Below, piece after piece: positions 1 to 7,969 of a stretch of DNA of 55,711 bases (positions within the stretch are counted from its first letter, which is position 1; the number at the start of each line of letters is the position of its first letter). A model generated the notes under the pieces. The model worked only from the letters and a program-made list of their open reading frames with translations. It made no database searches and was not told where the DNA came from. This DNA comes from an uncultured Collinsella sp. (GTDB lineage: Bacteria; Actinomycetota; Coriobacteriia; Coriobacteriales; Coriobacteriaceae), in assembly GCA_902493515.1 (NCBI GenBank), contig CABUPE010000014.1, forward strand, positions 1-55,711. The letters run 5' to 3'. A program made the position numbers and the translations under genes.

Positions 1-26
1 AAATCCAAGGGTTATACCCTAAGAGC

Positions 27-55
27 AAACCACCCCTTTTAGGGGTGGTTTTGAT
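27..55 (+). terminator. Rho-independent terminator of an upstream gene
   Basis: An 11-bp perfect stem (AAACCACCCCT, positions 27-37, pairing with 41-51) closes a TTT loop and is followed by T-rich sequence. The gene it ends lies outside the window to the left. Confidence 0.8.
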
Positions 56-161
56 TTTCAAACAAGCGTCTGCAATTCCCGTTTGAACCAGAGCTTTGCG
101 TTCTGTCTATGGTCCTTGCGGGTACAATATTCAAGATATTTTGACTGTTAGAAGGAGTCTT

Positions 162-1469
162 ATGACGGAGTCCTCTCAGCATACGTCTAAGCCCCAGGTC
201 GAGGTTGAGGCCTCGGGCGGAGATGACAATAAGAGCGCACGCCGCGGCGCCATCTTTATCGGCGTCGTGCTGGTGGGTTATATCGTCTATCTGGTGGTAA
301 CCGGGCAGATGGGGCAGTTCTGGGCCGCTATGTCGAGCGTCCAGGCGTCATGGCTCGTTGTCGCGTGTCTCTGCATGTTCATGTATCTGTTCTTTGGCAT
401 TGTGGCCTATGCGATCGCTGTCTGGCTCGACCCCAATTCACCCGTCGGCATTCGCGACCTGATCTCGGTCGAGGCGAGTGGCATCTTCTTTGGCAACCTC
501 ACCCCTATGATGATGGGCTCGACTCCTGCTCAGATCTACCGCCTGACCAAAGCGGGCCAAAATGTCGGCGAGGCTGGCGCCACGCAGTTCACGCGCTTTA
601 TCGTGTACCAGTTTGGCCTCGTTGCCTGGGGCGCTATCCTACTGTTTGCTCGCATGCCCTTTTTTGCCGAGCGCTATGGCGACATGACGTTGCTGTGCGT
701 CTTTAGCTTTGGTGGGCACTGCTGCATCTTGCTGGGCATCTTCGCCGTCGCGCTCATGCCTAAGACCGTCACGCGCGTCGCCCATTGCATCATCAATTGG
801 CTTGAGCGCATTGGTGTCTCGGCCACTAAGATCGAGAGTTGGCGCACGTTTGTCGATGGCGAGATCTACTCCTTCTCCGAGAAGTTCAAGCTTTCGGCCG
901 GACATTTTTCTTCCATGCTGCTCACCGTGTTTATCACCATGCTGCAGCTCGCTTTTTTCTATCTGGTTCCGTATTTCCTGATGCTTGCCTTTGGCCACCA
1001 CGAGGTCGACTTTTTCTCGGTCATGGCCGCGAGCGCCTTTGTCCAGCTGTTAAGCTCTGCGGTTCCCTTGCCCGGTGGAACTGGTGGCGCTGAGGGCGGC
1101 TTTGCATTGTTCTTGGGTCATTTCTTCGGTTCGGCTTCGACCGCCGGCTATCTGCTGTGGCGTCTCATTACGTTTATTGTGCCTACCATTTTGGCTGCGC
1201 CCCTGCTGGGACTTAAGAGCGCCCACAACGAGAGCATCCATGCGCGCTGGGATCGCGTGATGCGCAAGTTCGGCCGCACGCCTCAGACGCCCTCTGCGCC
1301 CACTAAGCCGCACCCCACGAATGCTGTTACCGTTGATCCCAAGAAGCACGCTCAGAAGGCTTCTGGGACCGTAAAGCCGGCTCATAAGGCCTATGTGCGT
1401 CAGACAGGAGACGGTATTCGCGTATCTCCGTCGGCACTCAATAAGAAGAAGCACCCTAAGTCGCAGTAG
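162..1469 (+). CDS. YbhN/UPF0104-type integral membrane protein (lysylphosphatidylglycerol synthase TM-region family)
   Basis: A 435-residue membrane protein of the family that includes the flippase half of MprF and the YbhN proteins. Hydrophobic segments begin near residue 30 (IFIGVVLVGYIVYLVV) and recur to about residue 360; the family motif region PLPGGTGGAEGGF lies near residue 310. The last 70 or so residues are a Lys/Pro/Thr-rich, probably cytoplasmic tail. The ATG at 162 is chosen because GAAGGAG sits at 151-157; an in-frame start at 96 lacks such a site. Members move or flip lipids or polyprenyl-linked sugars, but substrates are mostly unknown and none can be read here. It stands alone, with a TetR-type regulator 116 bp downstream on the same strand. 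Confidence 0.85.
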   Translation: MTESSQHTSKPQVEVEASGGDDNKSARRGAIFIGVVLVGYIVYLVVTGQMGQFWAAMSSVQASWLVVACLCMFMYLFFGIVAYAIAVWLDPNSPVGIRDLISVEASGIFFGNLTPMMMGSTPAQIYRLTKAGQNVGEAGATQFTRFIVYQFGLVAWGAILLFARMPFFAERYGDMTLLCVFSFGGHCCILLGIFAVALMPKTVTRVAHCIINWLERIGVSATKIESWRTFVDGEIYSFSEKFKLSAGHFSSMLLTVFITMLQLAFFYLVPYFLMLAFGHHEVDFFSVMAASAFVQLLSSAVPLPGGTGGAEGGFALFLGHFFGSASTAGYLLWRLITFIVPTILAAPLLGLKSAHNESIHARWDRVMRKFGRTPQTPSAPTKPHPTNAVTVDPKKHAQKASGTVKPAHKAYVRQTGDGIRVSPSALNKKKHPKSQ

Positions 1470-1585
1470 GGCAGTCGTGCGTTCTTCATGATGCGAGGCA
1501 TATTTGTGCTGTATGGGGGATAATCCTCTTACGTAGATTATCTCTCATCTGTTGATGAATGCTCGCATATCGAAGGGACACGCCC

Positions 1586-2197
1586 ATGGCAACCAGCAAA
1601 CCGCGTCTTGATCGTCGCATCGTTCGCAGCCGTAATGCCATCCTTTCGGCTTTCGAGCGCCTGCTCATGGAAAAGCCGCTGGCAGACATTACGGTGAGTG
1701 CCATCGCGCGCGAGGCCAATGTCGACCGCAAGACCTTTTACGTTCACTTTGGTACGGTTGACGGCCTGCTTGATGCCATTGCCGTCGATGTGGTGGAGAT
1801 GATTGTCGACTCGGTCGAGAAAACGCTTGCTTCAATGGACGGCGACACCAATGAGCGCGCTCTTGGCGCGGCGGCGACCTTCTTTAAAACCGTTAACGAG
1901 GCACTGTGCAACAACTTGGTGCTCAATCGTCAGCTGATCGAGAATATTCCGCTCGATGATTTCATGGCTCGTCTTCGTGCGCCGCTCGAACATGAGATTG
2001 CCGAGCGCGATCTGCTGCCCCAAGGTCTCAAGGACGAGATGTTCGATTACTATCTGGCGTTTTTGCTGTCGGGTATTATCGGTATCTATCGCACGTGGGC
2101 GCTGTCTGACGGCTCGGTTCCTATCGAGCGCGTCTCTGAGGTCGCCAATGATCTGACTCTCAATGGTCTGTCGAGTCTGGAATCTCGCTTGGATTAG
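1586..2197 (+). CDS. TetR/AcrR family transcriptional regulator
   Basis: A 203-residue DNA-binding regulator. The N-terminal helix-turn-helix is clear (DITVSAIAREANVDRKTFY, about residues 33-51), preceded by a basic stretch (RLDRRIVRSRNAI) and followed by the typical YVHFGTVDGLLDAI. The C-terminal half is alpha-helical and ligand-binding in this family; this version resembles the TetR_C_7-like group. The ATG at 1586 follows GAAGGGAC at about 1573-1580 and is preferred to an in-frame ATG at 1559. No adjacent divergent target gene is present, so what it controls is unknown. It lies just left of the GC-rich corrinoid island and has ordinary host-like base composition. Confidence 0.88.
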   Translation: MATSKPRLDRRIVRSRNAILSAFERLLMEKPLADITVSAIAREANVDRKTFYVHFGTVDGLLDAIAVDVVEMIVDSVEKTLASMDGDTNERALGAAATFFKTVNEALCNNLVLNRQLIENIPLDDFMARLRAPLEHEIAERDLLPQGLKDEMFDYYLAFLLSGIIGIYRTWALSDGSVPIERVSEVANDLTLNGLSSLESRLD

Positions 2198-2199
2198 GC

Positions 2200-2292
2200 C
2201 TAGTTGGGCTCGTCGGCGTGGAAATTCCTGTTCCTGAGGTTCTCCGGCGCCTTGGAGACCTTGCCGGCGTAGGAGCTGTAGCCTGAGGATCC
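2200..2292 (-). pseudogene. Remnant of an IS3-family transposase (OrfB/integrase fragment)
   Basis: Reading leftward from 2292, directly after the stop codon of the ABC ATPase, an open stretch encodes about 30 residues including YSSYAGKVSKAPENL and NFHADEPN before a TAG at 2200-2202. This resembles the start of the catalytic region of IS3-family integrases, where a Y-S-S-Y-x-G-x-x-x-x-A-P-E-N-L...F-x-A-D-x-P-N segment comes just before the W-x-T-D-I-T-E-F motif. The motif with the first catalytic Asp, the rest of the transposase and the terminal repeats are absent. It marks the left edge of the GC-rich block. The match is from memory of the family and is short. Confidence 0.6.
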
Positions 2293-3627
2293 TTAAAAGA
2301 AAGTCCAGTTTATCCTTCCCACTCCAATTTTGGAATCCTCCGATGCGCCTTCGCACGCTCGCATGACCTCGATACCATGCGAGCGTGCAAACTCGACGAG
2401 CTCTGCGTTGCGGGCGTTTATGGTGCCGAAGGCGGCGGGGCACACGATAAGGCGCGCGCAGTGGACGAGGAGCTCTTTGGCGCGGGCTATGGTTTTATCC
2501 CCGATCGGCTCGAAGGCGCGCTCGGCCACGCATTCCGTCGCCAGGTCGCGCGCGAGCTCGCAGTCGATGTCCCCTTCGTGCAGAATGCCCGCGTAGAACG
2601 CCTTGCCCTGCCGGATGAGCTGGCGAAACATCGCCGACCCCGTACCTGCGCCGGCGATGACGAACGTGTGCGCATCGCCGTGCGGGCGCCCAATTTCCAC
2701 GCTGCCGAAGCGCTCGTTGAAGGTGCCATGTTGAAGGCCGTAGAGCTCGCCAATCGTCTCGCGCGTGAATATGTCCTCGGGTGCGCCGGCGCGGAAGACC
2801 CGGCCGTCCTTCACGCAAATCACCTTGTCGGCGCTTTTCTGCGCGAGCTCGAGTTCGTGGATGGACATGATGACAGCAACATTCCGCGATTTCGCAAGGT
2901 GGCGAAGTATTCGCAGCAGGTCGATCTGGTAGCGGATATCGAGATACGACGTGGGCTCGTCGAGCACGAGCACACGCGGATCCTGCGCGATGGCGCGTGC
3001 GAGCATGACGCGCTGGCGTTGCCCGTCGCTTATCTGCATGAAGTCGCGCTCGGCGAGCTCTTCCACATGTGCGGTTTTCATGGCCTCGTCGACCCGACTA
3101 TGGTCGTCGGGCGAGAGTGTACCCATTCGCCCGGTGTAGGGATGCCTTCCCGCCTCTACGATATCGCGGCAGGTGAGGAGCTCGGTCCGGGGGCGATCTG
3201 TCAGCATAACGGCAAGGTTCCTTGCGAACTCCGCCGGCTTCCATCTGGAAATCTCCCGCCCGTCGAGCTCGACCGCGCCGGCAAGCGGTGCAAGATGGCG
3301 TGTGATGGTTTTCAAGATGGTCGACTTGCCCGAGCCGTTCGGCCCGATGAGCGCCACGACGTCGCCCGTGCGAACCTCCAGATCGACGCCTTCGACTACG
3401 ACCTTCTTGTCGTAGCCCGCCGACAGGTCGCTTATGCGGAAAAGCGGCGCTCCGTCAGCCTGCGTTTCGACCGGGGCTTCGAGGTTCGACTCCGCTCGGA
3501 GGAGGCGTTCCGCGCGCAGTTCCGCACGAGCCGAAAGTGCCTTCTGTCGCTTTCGTGCAAGCTCAGGACTGTCTAAGCATGGAATGTCCCCTCCGAGCGT
3601 TTTGGGCCGCGGCACGAATTCCCCCAT
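2293..3627 (-). CDS. ABC transporter ATP-binding protein, FecE/BtuD type with C-terminal extension
   Basis: A 444-residue ATPase that powers the importer encoded immediately upstream. Walker A is GPNGSGKST (about residue 94), the signature is SDGQRQRVMLARAIA, Walker B is VLVLDEPTSYLD and the switch His is in SIHELELA. The usual FecE-type protein is about 260 residues. Here about 60 residues precede the core, and about 120 residues follow it, beginning HTFVIAGAGTG and including PAAFGTINARNAEL; such tails occur in some anaerobe metal- or corrinoid-chelate importers and their role is unsettled. The ATG directly abuts the TAG of the permease, so translation is probably coupled. The cobalamin riboswitch at the head of the operon points to cobalt, a corrinoid or a tetrapyrrole as cargo. 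Confidence 0.9.
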   Translation of the reverse strand: MGEFVPRPKTLGGDIPCLDSPELARKRQKALSARAELRAERLLRAESNLEAPVETQADGAPLFRISDLSAGYDKKVVVEGVDLEVRTGDVVALIGPNGSGKSTILKTITRHLAPLAGAVELDGREISRWKPAEFARNLAVMLTDRPRTELLTCRDIVEAGRHPYTGRMGTLSPDDHSRVDEAMKTAHVEELAERDFMQISDGQRQRVMLARAIAQDPRVLVLDEPTSYLDIRYQIDLLRILRHLAKSRNVAVIMSIHELELAQKSADKVICVKDGRVFRAGAPEDIFTRETIGELYGLQHGTFNERFGSVEIGRPHGDAHTFVIAGAGTGSAMFRQLIRQGKAFYAGILHEGDIDCELARDLATECVAERAFEPIGDKTIARAKELLVHCARLIVCPAAFGTINARNAELVEFARSHGIEVMRACEGASEDSKIGVGRINWTFF

Positions 3628-4668
3628 CTACCTCACCCGCTTCTTCAACATGAGTGCGATAACCACCGGCGCGCCGAAGATAGCGGTTACGGCGCTGATG
3701 GAAAGCTCGACGGGAGAGAACAGCGTGCGCGCGATCAAATCGCAGCCCGCGCAGAAGATGGCGCCTCCCAAGAAGCACGCAGGAATCACGCGGATGGGCT
3801 TCGACGACTTTATCGCCGACTTCACGAGATGTGGAACCGCGATGCCTACGAACGACACCGGACCGGCGAACGCGGTCACGCAGGCGGAGAGCATGCTCGC
3901 TAGAAGAACGAGCACCACGCGGAAGCGTGCGACGTTCACGCCGACGCTTTTCGCGTAGGCTTCTCCCAGCTGGAAGGCGGAAAGGGGCTTCGATATCGCG
4001 AATACGCATGCGCTCACGGTGATCACCACGACCGCGATGACCGCGACGTCGTCCCAGCTCGAACCCGAGAAACTACCCAAAGACCAGTTGTGCAGGTTTA
4101 CGATGGACTGGTCGTCGGCGAAGGCGATGAGGAAGTTCGTCGCCGCCGAGCAGATGTATCCCACCATGACGCCCGCCACGATGAGCATGGCCATGGAACT
4201 TATGCGCCGTGCGATGAGGAGCACGAAGCCGATGGTGATAAGCGAGCCCAGAATCGCTGCGGCCACCATGGCCGGCGAGGACATGGCCTGGTTCGCGCCC
4301 AGAAGTACGATCATCGTAAGCGCGACGACGAACTTTGCGCCCGAGGAGACGCCCAAGATGAACGGGTCGGCGATGGGGTTGTTGAAAAACGTCTGCAGCA
4401 GGAACCCGGAGAGTGAAAGTGCCCCGCCGAGAAGCACGGCTGAAAGCACGCGCGGCAGGCGAATCTCCCAGATGACCTGGCTTTCCATGGAATTGGCCGC
4501 GCCGCCCGAAAGGATGCCGGGGATGTGGTCTGCGGGCACGAGCACGCTCCCGATGCACAGGTTGGCCCCGACGAGCACGATGAGGGCAACAGCGAGCAGC
4601 GCCGTCACGACGCGACACCGTGCGGCTCGCCCCGATTCGTCGTATGATATGGAAAGTCGGCTTCTCAT
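3628..4668 (-). CDS. FecCD/BtuC-type ABC transporter permease
   Basis: A 346-residue polytopic membrane protein of the family that imports iron-siderophores, haem and vitamin B12. Family marks include IRLPRVLSAVLLGGALSLSG near residue 70, NPIADPFILGVSSGA, a G-x-x-x-x-x-L-x-x-W-SLGSFSG region and the late FVGIAVPHLVK segment that contacts the ATPase. It lies 4 bp downstream of the binding-protein gene and abuts the ATPase gene. Only one permease gene is present, so a homodimer is expected. The substrate cannot be read from the permease. Confidence 0.92.
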   Translation of the reverse strand: MRSRLSISYDESGRAARCRVVTALLAVALIVLVGANLCIGSVLVPADHIPGILSGGAANSMESQVIWEIRLPRVLSAVLLGGALSLSGFLLQTFFNNPIADPFILGVSSGAKFVVALTMIVLLGANQAMSSPAMVAAAILGSLITIGFVLLIARRISSMAMLIVAGVMVGYICSAATNFLIAFADDQSIVNLHNWSLGSFSGSSWDDVAVIAVVVITVSACVFAISKPLSAFQLGEAYAKSVGVNVARFRVVLVLLASMLSACVTAFAGPVSFVGIAVPHLVKSAIKSSKPIRVIPACFLGGAIFCAGCDLIARTLFSPVELSISAVTAIFGAPVVIALMLKKRVR

Positions 4669-4672
4669 GGTG

Positions 4673-6244
4673 CTAGCCGAGCTTCCTCAGATAATGGAAG
4701 TCGCTCGCGTCATCGCCGGTGAACGCCCCGTGCAGCTCGTCGATAATGTCGGCGGTGGAAGTCATCTGCTGGTACATGTCGGCGCTTGTGACCCAGACGT
4801 TGCCGTTCTTCACGGCTTTGAACTGCGACAATAGCGCGTTTTTGCCTACGAAGTCGTTCAAGGTGGCAACCGATTCGTCGATGGTGCCGTTGTAGACGAT
4901 AATGTCGGCATCCTTCGCCGTCGCGTAGAAGCGCTCCATTTCGAGCGTTACTGACGAACCTGACGTCGACGCCGTCTGCGCGTCATCGAGCGCGTAGTTG
5001 CCGCCTGCAAGCTCGATCATCTGCGCCACGTAGTCGCCCGCCCGCCGCGTGACGGCGGCCCCGTTCGAGTTAATGTAGAAATACGCCACGGTTTTACCTG
5101 ACGACGCGAGCCCCGACGTTTGCTCGACGCGGGCCTTCTGCTCGTTGAACAGGTGCACGGCCTCGTCTTCCTTGTCGAACAGGACGCCGAAAAGCTTAAT
5201 CCACTCGACGCGCCCGAGTGCTTCGGGCTCGCTCGACGACTGTTCGGTGAGCACGACGAGCCCGAGTTTCTGCAGCTTTTCCTTCACATCCGGTGTGTGG
5301 TTGATCATGGTGTTCTCGATGGCGAGCGTGCAGCCCGAGGCCGATATTCGCTCGTAGTCGGGCGCGCTGTACTTGCCGCCGTAGGCGATCGCCCCACTTT
5401 CGAGTGCGCTTTTGAAGCCCGCGACCGAGCAATCGTCGGCCTTCGTGCCCGACATGATGATATTGTCGTTCGCATCGAGCGCGTCGACCAGGCACATCGT
5501 CGCCGACGACACGAGGTACACCTTGTCGGCGGGGCGCCTTATGACCGCGATGTCGGAGCTCAACCCATCAGGTACCTTCGCATCTTGCGGCACCACGAGG
5601 AAGCGCTCCCCGTTCGAAATGCAGATAAGCCGTAGGCCGCCTTCGAACTCGTCGACAGTGAAGTGCTCGGCGTATTCAAGCTGAAGCGTCCCCGTCGGCT
5701 TCCAGCCGCAGCCCAAATCGGCGTTGTGGAAGTCGGCCGCGGCGCTTGAAGCCGTTCTCGTAGGGGAGCCGCCGCTTGCTTCGTCGCCCGTTTTCTCCTT
5801 CATGGTGGATGAGTCGAAGTGGAGCGTGTAGTCGATGGTGTGCGGCGTCGACATGGCGACGGTCTCGGCCGACACGGCCATGTCCTCGTCGAGCGTGACG
5901 GGTATCTCGAACGTGGAGTTGCCGCCGTCGTTTGCGGGCGCGTAGTCCACGCCGTTGACGGTCATTTTGTCGTAGTTCGAACTCGACCAGGTGATGGTCG
6001 CGGTGTAGGTGTCGCCATCCTTCACAATTGTGGTGGGTGAGGCGATGTTTGCGCGCCCTGACCCGCCGGAGAGCGAGACGCTCACAGTGTATTCCTGAGA
6101 GCCTGCCGTGCCACCGGTCGCGTTCGGGCTCGCACTGCACCCCGCGAAGGGAAGCGCGAGCAGGGCGACGAGAACGCAGGCGATCGCGCGCACCGCGATG
6201 CTGCGACGCTTCCTGCTTTCCCCCTTGGGAAGAATCGACCGCAT
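4673..6244 (-). CDS. Lipoprotein: NEAT-like domain fused to a Fe3+/B12-type substrate-binding domain
   Basis: A 523-residue exported lipoprotein. A basic N-terminus and hydrophobic segment lead to the lipobox LPFAGC near residue 36. Residues about 50-145 form a beta-rich domain (IVKDGDTYTATITWSSSNYD, then FEIPVTLDEDMAVSAETVAM) that resembles NEAT haem-binding domains and the small lipoprotein encoded just upstream. The rest, from about residue 190, resembles periplasmic-binding-protein class III domains (BtuF/FhuD), with EWIKLFGVLFDKEDEA and late segments VYNGTI and VWVTSADMYQQMTS. It should deliver ligand to the FecCD permease 4 bp downstream. Haem, sirohydrochlorin or another tetrapyrrole or corrinoid are candidates; the NEAT-like assignment is by pattern and not certain. 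Confidence 0.82.
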   Translation of the reverse strand: MRSILPKGESRKRRSIAVRAIACVLVALLALPFAGCSASPNATGGTAGSQEYTVSVSLSGGSGRANIASPTTIVKDGDTYTATITWSSSNYDKMTVNGVDYAPANDGGNSTFEIPVTLDEDMAVSAETVAMSTPHTIDYTLHFDSSTMKEKTGDEASGGSPTRTASSAAADFHNADLGCGWKPTGTLQLEYAEHFTVDEFEGGLRLICISNGERFLVVPQDAKVPDGLSSDIAVIRRPADKVYLVSSATMCLVDALDANDNIIMSGTKADDCSVAGFKSALESGAIAYGGKYSAPDYERISASGCTLAIENTMINHTPDVKEKLQKLGLVVLTEQSSSEPEALGRVEWIKLFGVLFDKEDEAVHLFNEQKARVEQTSGLASSGKTVAYFYINSNGAAVTRRAGDYVAQMIELAGGNYALDDAQTASTSGSSVTLEMERFYATAKDADIIVYNGTIDESVATLNDFVGKNALLSQFKAVKNGNVWVTSADMYQQMTSTADIIDELHGAFTGDDASDFHYLRKLG

Positions 6245-6248
6245 GGCG

Positions 6249-6782
6249 TTACTTCAGTGCGTCGGCGCGCAGATCGACGCCGGCGGATTCGAACACGAGC
6301 GTGCGGTCGTACCACTGCTCTTTTCTAATACTCCACGCGGCGCAGGCGGTGTCCTCGTCGAGCGCTTCAACGGGCACGTCGTAGGTGTACTTGCCTTCCG
6401 CGTTTTCCACATAGGGGATGAAGTCGGCCTCGCTCGCGGCGGCAGCCTCGTCGCCCGTGCCCATGAAGAGCTTGCCGTAGCCCGTGCCGGAAAGCGTCAT
6501 CACGCAGTGCATGGAGCCGTTTTCCACGATGAGTTGGGCGTCCACAATCCTGAACATGTTCGAGCTGGAATCTACGGTGATCGGATAGGTGCCGTCGGCC
6601 ACCTTGTCGGCGGTGATGGGGGCAGCGCTTGCGTCCTCGGGCGCATCGGCCGCCTGTTCGGTCTTTTCCTGGGAATCGGCATCGCTTGCCTTTGCGCTGT
6701 CGATTGAATTTCCGCCGCAGCCGGCGAGCGAGAACGCGAAAAGCGCCGCCGACAGGGCGAAGGCGAGGGTTTTCTTCAACAT
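6249..6782 (-). CDS. Small lipoprotein with a single NEAT-like domain
   Basis: A 177-residue exported lipoprotein with signal MLKKTLAFALSAALFAFSLA and lipobox LAGC, then an acidic Ser/Ala linker to about residue 60. The remainder is one beta-rich domain: LIVENGSMHCVMTLSGTGYG, then KYTYDVPVEALDEDTACAAW, then an aromatic YDRTLVFES strand. The order resembles NEAT domains and the N-terminal domain of the neighbouring binding protein. The ATG at 6782 is chosen for GAAAGGA upstream; the longer in-frame reading lacks a signal peptide. It may capture a tetrapyrrole at the surface and pass it to the binding protein encoded 4 bp downstream. That function is inference. Confidence 0.8.
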   Translation of the reverse strand: MLKKTLAFALSAALFAFSLAGCGGNSIDSAKASDADSQEKTEQAADAPEDASAAPITADKVADGTYPITVDSSSNMFRIVDAQLIVENGSMHCVMTLSGTGYGKLFMGTGDEAAAASEADFIPYVENAEGKYTYDVPVEALDEDTACAAWSIRKEQWYDRTLVFESAGVDLRADALK

Positions 6783-6844
6783 GAAGGGGTTCCTTTCAAT
6801 CGCTTCGACCGCCCGCGCCGTGCGGTGGGCGGGCGGGATGCGAA

Positions 6845-6891
6845 TGCAACGGGCATGCGCCGTCAGTCGGGGAAGGCGCATGCCCGTTGCA
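6845..6891 (-). terminator. Perfect 17-bp hairpin between cbiK and the transport genes
   Basis: The arms TGCAACGGGCATGCGCC (6845-6861) and its exact complement (6875-6891) enclose a 13-nt loop. On the minus strand no T-run follows, so it is more likely an attenuator, processing site or transcript-end protector that sets a cbiK-to-transporter expression ratio than a full terminator. Nothing else is recognisable in the 144-bp gap. Confidence 0.55.
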
Positions 6892-6926
6892 CGGGGACGC
6901 GACCGGCGCCCCCGTGCGCGGCGAGT

Positions 6927-7853
6927 TTACAGCTTGGCGATGGCGTCGTCCACGTGCGAGACGTAGATGTCGTCGACCGCGACGTTTTGTCCCAGACCCT
7001 GGAGCAGGCACGTCACTTCGAAGCCGGCGGCCACGAACTTCGCAGCCCAGCTGTCGGGGTCGGTCTCGTCTGCCATGTCGTTGTTCGCGTGGTCGCCCGC
7101 GACCACCATGAACGGCGCGAGCACGGCCTTCTTGTAGCCTGCGGCGCTCGCGGCGGCGATAACATCCTCGCAGGTCGGTTCAGCCTCGACGGTGCCGACG
7201 AAGAACTGCGTCAAGCCCTCGTTCTTAAACACTTCCTGCATCTTGGCATAGTCGGCGTTGGAATCGGCTTCGGTGCCGTGGCCCATGAGGCACAGCGCCG
7301 TCTTGCCGTCGTCGAAGGACGCCATGTTCTCCTTAATGGCTGCGGCCACCTTCTTGTAGTCGTCGTCGGAGGTGAGCAGCGGGTCGCCGAGCGAGATCTT
7401 GTCGAACTTGTCAGCGTACTTGTCGAGCTCGTCTTTCACGTCGGCGTATTCCAGGCCAGCCATGAGATGCGTCGGCTGCACGACGATTTCCTTCACGCCG
7501 TCTTCCACGCAGCGGTCGAGCGCCTCGGTCATGTTGTCGATCGTGATGCCGTCGCGCTTCTTCAGCTTGTCGATGATGATCTGCGCGGTGAAGGCGCGGC
7601 GGATGTCGTAGTCCTGCCAGTACTTCTCGCGGATAGCGTCTTCGATGGCGCCGATGGTGATGTGGCGCGAGTCGTTGTAGCTCGTGCCGAAGCTCGTGAC
7701 GAGGATGACCGGCTTCACGGCCTTCTCCTTTTCGCTCGATTTCTCGGAACTCGCGGAGGTGCTGGAGCAGCCCGCGAGCGCGACTCCGGCGAGCGCGAAG
7801 GCTCCGGTTGCTGCGGCGCCCATGAAGCCGCGGCGTGACATCTGGTCGGACAT
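6927..7853 (-). CDS. cbiK: Exported sirohydrochlorin cobaltochelatase (CbiK, lipoprotein form)
   Basis: A 308-residue class II chelatase that inserts Co2+ into sirohydrochlorin in the anaerobic cobalamin pathway. Metal-site residues are visible: His in VVQPTHLMAG, Glu in MGHGTEADSN and His in VVAGDHANNDMA, matching the His-Glu-His of Salmonella and Desulfovibrio CbiK. The N-terminus is not cytosolic: SRRGFMGAA (Tat-like) is followed by a hydrophobic stretch and LAGC, a lipobox, then a Ser/Lys-rich tether. Desulfovibrio has a periplasmic CbiK, so export has precedent, but a lipid-anchored form next to a tetrapyrrole-type importer is striking. Start 7853 is chosen for the signal peptide and AAAGGAAAA upstream. 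It is the first gene after the riboswitch. Confidence 0.92.
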   Translation of the reverse strand: MSDQMSRRGFMGAAATGAFALAGVALAGCSSTSASSEKSSEKEKAVKPVILVTSFGTSYNDSRHITIGAIEDAIREKYWQDYDIRRAFTAQIIIDKLKKRDGITIDNMTEALDRCVEDGVKEIVVQPTHLMAGLEYADVKDELDKYADKFDKISLGDPLLTSDDDYKKVAAAIKENMASFDDGKTALCLMGHGTEADSNADYAKMQEVFKNEGLTQFFVGTVEAEPTCEDVIAAASAAGYKKAVLAPFMVVAGDHANNDMADETDPDSWAAKFVAAGFEVTCLLQGLGQNVAVDDIYVSHVDDAIAKL

Positions 7854-7921
7854 GGTTTTTCCTTTCCTCGGTTTGCCGGTCCCCCGGCGACAGTTGCTTG
7901 TCGGCACAAGCGAAAGAAAAG

Positions 7922-7968
7922 CGCACCCCTCGGGGTTCACAAGGAGCTAACGCCACGGCGATGCCGTG
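7922..7968 (-). promoter_or_regulatory. Putative expression platform of the cobalamin riboswitch
   Basis: Between the aptamer and cbiK, the minus strand carries CACGGC-ATC-GCCGTG (7954-7968) and then a short C/G hairpin ACCCCGAGGGGT (7925-7936) followed by GCGCTTTTCTTT. This could be a weak terminator whose formation depends on the aptamer. The hairpin is short, so translational control cannot be excluded. Confidence 0.4.
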
Positions 7969-7969
7969 A

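Noticed and set aside
2377..3576. A 399-codon open frame on the plus strand opposite the importer ATPase, and similar long frames throughout 8-24 kb
   Set aside because: No family resemblance; these are shadow frames of high-GC genes with strong third-position bias.
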